From NCBI GenBank assembly GCA_963669155.1, contig OZ022593.1:8202265-8266264 (forward strand): DNA of 64,000 bases, read 5' to 3'. This document shows positions 37,101 to 48,700 of this stretch, piece by piece. The position numbers and the translations under genes were made by a program. Below the pieces are notes generated by a model. The model had not been told where the DNA came from and searched no databases. It saw only the letters and a program-made list of their open reading frames with translations. Source of the DNA: Arbacia lixula. Its lineage: Eukaryota; Echinodermata; Echinoidea; Arbacioida; Arbaciidae. Every line of letters begins with the position of its first letter. The stretch's first letter is position 1.

Positions 37101-40100
37101 CCCTCATTGCAATTGTTGATAGTTACAATTATGATTACAGATCTTTATACAACATGCACAACATCATTTTTCCAAACATCACGCCTTGTGTGTATACGCC
37201 ATGTCTGGCAAAATTGGTAGCTCCAGCAAATGACTGATGCAAACATTCTTTGGTAACTATCGTCATGACAACACCGATCTACTGCATTACGATTATGTCA
37301 CAAGTGTCACAAAATTCAACACAAATGTAACATCGACCAAACACACTTTCCAAGACTTTATACATGATTTACTGCTGACTCCATTGGTCATGAACATGCC
37401 AGGAAAGAAACGAGAACCAACATCGCAAACTTGGACTGACGCCAAATCCTTGTAATGGGTGTGACTCAATTACCGTGTATCCTGGTTTGGAAGGTCTACA
37501 TACACAAGATAAGTTTGCTTGCTTACATATTGCATCCAACCTGCTTGTTTTTATCTCGGGCTTTTTTATCCCTACTCGTGCCTCTAGTGGATTATTCCAT
37601 CATTATTAATACACGCAACTCCATGAGAGGCTCGTTTCATCTGGCACACAACTGGTTGGTGGTTTGTCCCATCAAAGCGTGTATAATGGAACACAATGAT
37701 GTTGCCATCGCAAACATTACATCATGACACATCTAGATAACAGTGCCGGTTCAAATCCTCCTGGTTCCAAGCTTTTTTGTCCGACTTGTTTTTCATTCAT
37801 TTACAGGACGGAGCATGCTATCCTTACTAGTACTGGGTGTGAATATTAAGCTTGCTTCGTCGCTAACCGGTAAGCAATCGCTTGCAGGTTCAAATCCTCC
37901 TGATTGTAAGATTTTCGTACGACTTGTTTTTCATTCATTTACAGGACGAAGCAAGCTATCCTTACTAGTACTGGGTGTGATTATTAAGCGTGCTTCATCG
38001 CTGACCGGTAAGCAGTAGCTTGTAGGTTCAAATTCTCCTGATTCCAAGATTTTTGTAAGACTTGTTTTTCATTCATTTATAGGATGGAGCACGCTATCTT
38101 TTTACTACTGGGTGTTTGCCTAAAAAAAATTTTCAAGATAAATAACTCCTGTTTTATACCCGCATCATTGTACACCAAAAAAGTCCATCCTGAAGTCTTC
38201 TGACTTCTTTTTTCATTAATTTACAGGATGGAACACACTATCCTTACTACTGGGTGTATCCCTAATTTGTTTTTCTTTACTGAAATGACCCCACAAAGCA
38301 CTTTCACTAAAATCTAATCGTATCACAGTTCCACATAGGAAGGAGGGAGTCACATTTGAAGTATAATTAGGGTAGTACAGTCATGTAAAAGTGATGGATC
38401 CACTTTACATCCAGGAGGGGAAAATGGGTTCCAGGTAGGGGGTGATTTTGTGAATGAGCTTGACCCAGTACCGATATCATGAGTGGGCACGGAACACTAC
38501 CCAGGGAGTGGAGATAGTGCACATATTTGAGGGCGTGATATGATCCTATATCGCACGACAAGAGACATACCCTTATAAAATCACATTTTTACATATCCTA
38601 ATGTACACGTGTCTTTTCTAAACCACCTTGGAGCGTGAAATGTTTACATCCCTAAGCAGCCTCATCACATGATACATGATTCACAACACCATGGAGAATG
38701 CTCCAACACCTGACCTGAACTCCGTCTAAAAACAATCATCACCTGTTTAAAATATATCAATTTAATTGTATAATTTGATGTTTTCTATTCTTGTTTCATA
38801 ACACTGAGTGATGCAAGGCCATTAGCTTGAAAAGAGCTTAAATCTTCACAGTTTACTTGACTAACCTCTCCTCCAGCTGTTTGATTGTCTCAACCATTTG
38901 GTTAGTCTTCTCCTCCAGTCTTTCCACCAAATCCGATTTGTGACGCATGGTCTCTTCATTTCCCTATTGAATAAGAATAGTAACATAAGACGAAAATTAC
39001 TTTAATGCTATCTTTCTGCAGGGGTTGTCGAAAGTCAGGTACTGGTCCTGAAAAAAAATGTTGGGTGTAATACTTTGTGAAGAGTTTCATTCACGTCAAC
39101 TGTACAAAACAACAAATAGAAGCACTATTCAAAGCTATCCTCATAAAAACATACCATGCTCTATACTTATGTCCATACAATCATAATATGAACATCAGAA
39201 ATATTGACAAAACATACACACATATGTAAATGTTTACCTACATGTATTAAATGGAACAATAGCAGCTCAAGATCATCAGGAGAGACAAAAGTTGAAAGGG
39301 AACCATAATGTTTCTGCATTTATGTTCTTCCTCATGCAGAATTTCCACAAGCCTGGGCCATGTTGCATATATATATTTTCAATTATATTCCACATACTAA
39401 GAATGTTGCTATATGATTGGTCAAGAGTTGATCACGTGATGAAGCGTAGTTTTGCCCATCTGATCACCTGAGAAGTAAAGTTCATTACACTCTAGGTGAT
39501 AGTACTTTTCGGTTTTGCTGATCTCTTCACTCCTCACAGTCCTAACGCGTGATCAATGTTTTGAGTATGCGCGAAATAAAAGTGCGTTACACTCGGATTA
39601 TCAATTGTACCTCGGCACAGATGACGCCGTGGTGCGCAGTAATTATAAATTTGTGGTTATAGCGCGCTGCGCCGGGCGTGGGTACGTATGTACACGTACG
39701 TACACGTACACGTAGCCTATGTACAGTTCATGTTTACCATAGTCATGTTTCAATCAAAATGGCCCATTAATCAGCACATCAGCAACATGATTCAGGTAAG
39801 TGAACTTCATCCTGTACTATACCGTAATGTTGTTCGTAGCCCCCTCCCCCCTCCGATAACCAGAACATGGTCTAACATTAGATTTGACGATAGGCCTAAC
39901 GTTTGATTCTCGGTAGCCGCACCGACCCGAACGTTTTATTTCCAATGGCTTGGGCAAATCAACGGAAATTCAAGTTGCGCCTCGGCCGCAACACCACGAG
40001 AGTTCCCCTGGGGCGCTCAATGATTTTCCGCTTAAACGCAAAAAAGCAGCTGGAAAGGAATGTATCGTATACTGCAACAAATTTTGTCACCAGGTAGAGA

Positions 40101-43100
40101 GCATGCGCAGTAGTGCCAAGGGAGAAACCAAAAAGTATGATCATGTAGCCGCACCGACCCGAACGCTTTTGTACGTTAAATTGTCATTTTTAAGATACAT
40201 AGTTGGTTTCAGATGTGGAATATAAGGGAAATAATCAACTTTTGGTTTCAGATATTGAGATGAACTATCACTTTCTCGGCGATCTGAATGTATACGCTAA
40301 CTTTCCTCAGCTACGCTTCGGAAAGATAGCTACATCCAGATCGCCTCGGAAGTAACAGTTCGTCCCATCACCTTCACCAATGTTGATTATTTGATTACTA
40401 TTGTAACTAACAATGCATGGTAACTGCCATAGCATCAGCAGCAAAACTGAAAGCCCATTGGCTGCTACCATGGTAGTTACCATCAAGGGTAAATTACAAC
40501 AGTCCACAATATATATGCAACAGGGTCCTGATCACAAGGAATGTAGTGTATAAACCAATGATTTCACATACCGGTACAGATATTTTCACGGATGATGATT
40601 GCGATCGTCACCCTGGCAACTTCCTGCCAATATACATTTAACATTTCACACCAGCTCCTTACTGCATTAGTAAACACGACAACACAGATGAAACATACCG
40701 TTCTTTCACTGGTGTGTCCAACTACTTCAAAAAAGCATGCACAGCAAAACTAGTGTGAATACCTTTGAGCCGCATAATATATACTAAACTATGAAGCAAT
40801 ATTTTCGCTTGTTAGATTTGCAACCACACACTTATTTGCAAACATTTGTGAAAATAAAACCCTCACACAAACAGCTCAATTCAGTACCTGGATCTTCTTG
40901 TACAGATCGATGTTGATGGATTTGATGTCTTCCAGCTGTTTCCGTAGCGATATGATGGTGTCCTGCTTCTCGTGGATGTCTTTCTCCAGGAGGCGCATGG
41001 CCATCTCCATCTCCATCTTGAGGGAGATCTGGAGCTGCAGCTCCTGCTCTACGTCCTGCAGGAAGAAGGGGAGGAGCAGGAGAAAAAACATAATACGGGG
41101 GCTTAAAGACAGCTAGTCCCTTTTTCAGATCACCACAAAACCATCGAAACATTGGCAAAACATATAGAGAAGTGTTAGCAAGCTGGATATTCATAATTTG
41201 AAACTGATACGTAGTGTAAAATTCAAATAATGCACGTAAACAACATCTGATTAATAGTCTTTACCTCAGGCTCTCAGCAGTTTGTGTTGAAATATCTGCT
41301 TTATTGATTAATCAGTTTATTAAATTATAAAACGCATTATGAAAAAAAAATTGTTCTACATAAGGAGTCATTTCCAAATTTTGGTAATTACTCATGGATA
41401 TCACACATGCATAATAACCACATAGATACTGTAACAAAGACTAATACTTTTTTCGGAGTACGAAAAAAGTCGGTTTGAAATTTAACGGCTGAAATTTTTA
41501 CATACACAGAAAGCTTCAACATGCTATATTCTTAGAAATGGTCTTGAATCACACTTTCTTCAATTTACGATCGTGATAAACGATTTCAAATTTTAAGCTT
41601 GCAAAAGGGACGGACAATCTTTAATTGCTCTGAGTGAGCCCCCGTCTAATTCTGAGCAGGTATCCTCAGGCCCACATAAAAAATGTGTTGATGTTTACCC
41701 ATTGATCAGGGTTTTCTGTCTTTGTGAACCCTGGACCATGTTGCATGTGTTTTCCATTATTGTAACATAAAATCAATGGTAACTGTCATGGCAACAGCCA
41801 ATGAGCTCTTAGCATTGTTCCGGTTGCCATGGTAGATACTATTGATGGTAAGTTACAATAATTGGAAACCAATATGCAACATGACCCAGGTCTATTAAAG
41901 GTGTCAAAATTTGCCATTGAACTGCAGGAACCAAAGGAATGTGGCTTTATTGGGTTTTATAAGGTTGAATTTTTTTTATAGCCTGTCGTCATTTATTGTC
42001 TGAAAAACAGATTGTGCTTAATATCTGAGTGGAAAAAAGCCAGAAAAGCATGGTTTAAGTTGAGAGCGAGAGCAATGGTGGAACGTTGAAGAAAGTTTTA
42101 CACATGGGCAAGATCGATTGCTCTTGGGACGTATACTTCCGGTAAGAGTTTGGTACGTATTCAATTCATGCAACAGCGCACAGAATCTGTAGTTTCGACC
42201 CTCGTAACCCTCGTAATATTAAAATGGAAGGTTTGTTACATAGACAAAGGACTTGAAAAAAATACCACCAATCACTCAAAGCGATGTTTTTGCCTACCTC
42301 CATATTGATTGTGGATGGACTAGAGAAAGAATGAAACGACACAAGCAAGACGATGGCTATAGGATGTTCGTGAACCGGAAGTTCATATCCCAAGAATTAA
42401 CGGTAAAAAAATTAGAGCGCCACACGCGTTCAGATTCGGAGAGTTATATGCGAAAGGGAGAATTGTGAGCATTTTTCCTCACAGGTTTATCCCTCCCTCG
42501 AATAGGATATTAGATGGAGGTTCCAAGTACAGCAGAGCCACACTCTATACACGTTAACGCTTTGTGCGTTTACCCATAAACCCCCTATGTGTTGCATTAT
42601 TTTAGCCTGGTCAAGGTACTCCAATGAAAGGGTCTCATTCACATTCCTGCCATGAGTCATAAACTCTTCACAATGAACCTGACCATGGTATTGTTTGTGA
42701 GGAGGTTTTTTTTTTATTTTCTCCTCTCCTTTTTTTCAACGAACTCACTCTCTGGGTCTGCTGGAGGATGTCTTAATTTTTTTTGTTTACTTGTAAAGAT
42801 ACAATAACTCTCCAACATAGTGGTTTGGAAGAGAATGTATCAAGGAACCCCATCCGTAATAGGTCTGCGATCAATCGATTGGTATACACTAACTCACGTA
42901 GCACATAGGCACACTTCGGTGCATGCAATTGTTCGCAAAAAATGGGACAAAGCGGACAAGGGACATCTATAGGGAAATACGTAATTGTGCAAAAATGCGA
43001 ACGAAACACATTTACGGGTGTGCAAAAACGAAACACATGAAGAGGTTAAGACTCCAGGGTTACTCGTACTTGCATTCAACTCTTTGTTGCATGCTGTCAT

Positions 43101-45022
43101 GCTGTGACGGGTTGAATAGCCATCAGCCTTGTGTGTGGTGTTAAATGTCCATGCGAAGGTTCTGTTTCGGGGCTTTGTTAATGATTTTAATTCATAGGGT
43201 GTATTGATTCAAATTGACAAGTATTTCTTGTAGGTGAGTAGCACCCTAGTGAAAATGTTGTTGGTGATCTGTGCCACAAAAATTAACGCACAAAAATTAA
43301 AATTTTACAGTAAGGGATAGCGACCCTGGGCCCCAGTATAATTCTAAGTACGTGAGGGCTATGTTCACCATGTTCTTAGGAAATGTGTTGCGATTATTAA
43401 GTTGATGCAAAAAAGAGCCCCTATAGATTGCAAAAGAACTACTTTGAAAGTGACATTCCCCTCACAATCTGTAATGTACAGCATTTTTTACATGAACACT
43501 GGTCTTTCAGTATTGTATTGTATGTAAAGGGTTACTAAATTAGAAAAATAAGTTCCCACTAATCTATGTAAAATTATCAACTAAAAACAAATTTCACATT
43601 CCTTTGCCGCAATAAAGTCTCATTTTGACGAAAATTTGAAAAAACGCACGCTTCCAGTGACGTATGAGAAGTCAAAATGCCATAAATGCCAATGGCGTAA
43701 ATAAAATGATTTATTCACGCCATTCAAACAATACATTACCAATGGGAGCCCCAAAGCTTGTCTGAGGTTTGTCTGAGTAGCAACAACTAATAGATTCAAA
43801 GTGCATTCCATCCATTGAATATGAATGACAAGATACAGGTGAATGCAATAACGCGTTACTACACTGTTAGGGGGAAAGTTGTGAATACATTATGAAAATG
43901 GTCTATTGTTGACTTTCGTACAATCTACGGAATTTTGACTTCTCATACGTCACTGGAGGCGTGCGTTTTTTTTCAAATTTTTGTCAAAATGAGACTTTAT
44001 CACGGCAAACGAATGTAAAATTCGTTTTTAGTTGATAATTTTACATAGATTAGTGGGAACTTATTTCTCTAATTTAGTAACCCTATAAGTCTTGTCTGGA
44101 CATGTTTCTGAGTTGTTTCCTGTCAGAAGCTGATCTCAAGGGAGGGAGTACATGCTTATGTATTCTTCAAGAGAGACATTTCTAACAGAATGTAACAATA
44201 GCATATCTCTCCTGGTGGACAATGGTGCTTTGCATACATACATAATGTGAGCTTGGTGGTAACCATGGCTACATGACTTACTAGTCTCATCTGAGTCTCC
44301 TGCTGTAGTTTCTGCTTGGCTTCGCTGTACATCTCATTCAGCCCTGTTCTCGACGTGTTGTAGGTCTCCCGCTCAACGTCCATGTCAGCTCTAACCAACT
44401 GTAGATACAAATTCATATTTAACGAACAATAATCAAATAATTACTCATTGCAGATAAATGGCTACTGTTTTCTTTTGTCTCGCAATGAAAGGTAAACGGA
44501 ATTGAAAAAATCACGACGTTTCGTGCGCCGCTGCAACACTTCGTCAAGTGTGATACAAAATTGTAGTAAATAGGGGTTTAAATACCCATGGTCAGTGCAG
44601 TGCACTAACTGAAATCTGCTCATAAATGGTCCAAATTCATATTTAACAAACAATAAGTAGTAGTATTATACTTAGTACTTAGTATTGGACCATTTATGAG
44701 CATTTATGAGCATTTATGATCTTTTCAATTCCGTTTACCTTACATTGAGAGACAACTAATTATCAGTAGCCAACAATCAAATACTAATAATAATCAGCTT
44801 TTTATAGCACTTTCATAGTCCAAAATACCACCTAAAGCACTTATTTATTACCCTGGCTGTAGCCAAGCAGACAAGAATGTAGCACTTGAAGCTCGTTGAT
44901 TGAAACTGATCAGGAATACTATATTTCTGCCAGGTACCCATTTACTACACCTAGGTTAAGAGGGACAAACATGAGCAAAACATCTCATCCCAGGGATTCC
45001 CCCCTGCCTGGGCTCAAACCCA

Positions 45023-45070
<48 letters not shown>

Positions 45071-45662
45071 GAGTCAAGAGCTCCCATTACTATACCACAG
45101 TGCCTTTCCTGCAGTGAAACCTGTACATAAAGATAGCTTAAGAAGGACAAGAAGTGTGATCTCTATGAGATGGCGGTCTCTGTGTACAGGTTACTTGAGT
45201 ACAGGTTTTCAATGAGAAACATGTTTTTTTAAATGCAACTACATACGTGATCTTTATATACAGTTAAACCTGCTTTATATATTAAATTCACAGATTCAAT
45301 TGAATATCTTTTTAGTTTGAATATGTACTTAAAGACAGGGAATCCATGTTGCAAGCCCAAAATATAGACTTACTAAAAAAACAACAGCGAACAGAAGAAA
45401 ATATAGCTTCATAACTTCCCTTAGAAAATTCTAGTTTATGAACTGAACCTTGATTTGAAAAGTATTAATTGTTTCATTCCACCTACATTCATTGCTAGGT
45501 CATCCATAATCAAAGTCTAGTATCTGCAGAACATTGTCTTGACAATGGAATCATATTTAGAGTAGAAGAAGACACAAAAATTGAATTAAAATTGAATTGA
45601 ATTTAATTGAAATTTAATTCTTAACTCCAACATTCGTCTGCATCTATCTATTTACCTATCTC

Positions 45663-45725
<63 letters not shown>

Positions 45726-48700
45726 CTCCATACCTCTAGTTTTCTATCTGTGTGCTGCTTGAGCATGTTGTTCTCTGATTGCAGGATTTCATTCTCTGCT
45801 TGGATGCTCAGGATGTTGTTGTTGGCCATAGCGAGCTGATGAGGTGATTAGAACAAAAATATGCATTAACCCTCTCAGTACTAAAGGTGCATGACTTGAG
45901 TAATAAGTCAACAGGGTTTTCCTGGCTTGGTTCTGAGAGGAGAAACTGACTTAAGTTTCCGCAGATCGTAATAATCCTGTTTTCGTAGTATATTCAAAAC
46001 TTTCTCTCAAAGTGCGTAGTCACAAGATATTTCACTTACCTATATCTTGTACTTCAGTGTCAATGGGTGGAGCATACTCTGAATCGATTAGTTGTTGCCA
46101 GTCAGACAAACCTCAAACAAGCCAGCTTTGGGGTTACCGTTAGCAACGTATTGTTTGAACAACATGGATGAAATATGCAAACCTACCAATCAGAGCCTAG
46201 AGTTTGTACTGTACTGAAAATTTTCTCCATTTAAACTTTGATAACGGCTTCAGCCTCTTTTGTGAATTTGGTTGAATGAGTGGAAAGTACTTGTATTCTT
46301 CACAGAGTTGACTTGACTACTAATGTGAGCCTGGAGATCACAGATCTGCCAAGTCAGGTGGTTTAAACCTAGGTTAAATCTAACCCCCTTTTATATAAGG
46401 AATCAATAAGAATCTGGAGACAGCTGATCTGTTACATCATGCAATTTAAACCTAGGTTAAATTTAACTTCCCCCTTTAAAATTTTGAGCCAAGGAGTGGG
46501 GGGAAAGGTATGTGTCCCTTAATGGAGGTGTTGGAGTCCTCTCAACTCATACCGCGAAAATGGAGACCGCTCATCTGAAACATCAGGCAATTCAAACCTA
46601 GGTTAAATTTAACTGCAGAAACTGGAGACCGCTCATCTACGACATCAGGATATTTGAGCTTAGGTTAACTCTACCCCCCCCCCCCCTTTTTAAAATTTGA
46701 GTCAAGGAGTGATGATGAAACATACCTGTCCCTTCATGGAGGTGTTGGAATCCTCTAGAGTTTTAACACGAGACTGGAGACCGCTGATCTGCGACGTCAG
46801 ATGACGGTTGTGTTCCTCTAGGTAGTTCTTCTGATCCAACAACGTTGCCAGGTTAACATCAGTGGGTGCTCTACATACATGCGTCAATAAATAAACATGT
46901 AGCAAAATAGAGGTCTCATGTACTAGAGCGCCAGACCACACTCCCATTTAAACATATACATCTATCCAGGGAGAGAGAGTATGCTGAAAAAAAAGTGTTT
47001 AATATAGTCTTACATTTATATGCTTTCAATGCTTCCAGATGACCCCTTTTGTTAATTTCTCTAAAAAGGAATGAAATCTTGAATTACACATGTTCATCAA
47101 AACTTTATCATATATGAATACATTTTCAAAACTTCCCAGCAGGGAGTCAATCATTAAAACATAGTGCTTTGATGTGACACAGTATAAAGCATGTTGCAAC
47201 ACCTGTCCAATCCCAAGGAATTAATTTAGCATCATGGCAGCCAGTAAGGTGTACTCATTCAGCTAATTATAAACATCAGTGGTAATTACCATGGTAACAG
47301 GCGCAATAATGAAATCTCATTGGCTGTTGTTATAGTATTTCCATTGATGGTAAGTTACAATAATTGAAAACCTATATACAACATGGCCCAGGAGTGTGGA
47401 TGAAGTATTTTTCTGAAGGACACAAGTGCCATAGGTTGATTCGAAACTGGGATCTCAAGATCTTCAGTCACACTGATATTCTGTCAGGGCCATTATTTCC
47501 ATTTCTATTCTCAGTGTCCCACCCCTTTATTCTTACGTCGGTGCTCCAGACGTCCCTTCTACAGGCTTGTCCAGGTAGTTCCCGTCCTTGAAGTACATGC
47601 TGAAGTCGATGACGGAAGGCGCCGAGTCCAGGTCGTCGCCTTTCAGGCAAAAGTTGCAGTCGATGGCGTTGAGTCCGACAAGGAGACCAGCGATCACCAT
47701 GGCTTCCTCCTCCATGATCAGGGCTGTCGGCTCGTACCATTCACTGGATCAAATCAAATTGAAAACATTTCACTTCATCAGGAAGAATTTATGTTAGCTT
47801 ATCACTTACTGAATCATGCGCAATTCAAATCTTCACTTCATCAGGAAGAATTCATGCACATAACAGAGCTGAAAGCTCATACCATTTACTGAATCAAATC
47901 AAAATAATTTCACTTCATCAGGAAGAATTTATGTTAGCTTATCACATACTGAATCATGCGCAATTACAAATTCAAATCTTTTCACTTCATCAGGAAGAAT
48001 TCATGTACATAACAGAGCTGAAAGCTCATACCATTCACTGAATCAAATCAAATCAAAATAATTTCACTTCATCAGGAAGAATTGATGTACATTACAAAGC
48101 TGTTGGCTTGTACCATTCTCTGAATCAAATGAAATCACATTTAAATTATTTCAATTCATCAGGAAGAATTCATGTACACTACAGAGCTGTCAACTTGTAC
48201 CTTTCACTGTTAATCAAATCAAATGACATTAAATACATAACACTACTTCAGGAAAACTTACATTTTGTCAAAGAATATTTGATATAGAGTACTTACAGTC
48301 GATTGTGAGCTAAAATAATGACAAAGGTACAAATCATTCAAACCAGTCTATAGTTTTGTACATAATGCAAACATTATACAGCATTTCGTTCGATAAGTTC
48401 TAATACAGTATCTTCTTTAAATTTTCTGTGGTTTTCTTTTTTTTTTTCTTTTTGACCTGCAAAAGGGATACTCTGTCTTTGATGCAATGTATGTTTGCAA
48501 AGGTTTCAAGTGTACACTCCAGCTCAAGGGCATTGGCATAGGGAAAGGGAAAGGGAAGAATGGAAAGGATCCGAAGTTTTAAACCGCGGTATATTTTGTT
48601 CAGCTCAGCATGAAACATAATGCATTTTAGGCTAAAGCATCGTGTTTCATGCTGAACTAGACAAAATATACTGCGGTTTAAAACTGCGGCTCCTTTCCTG

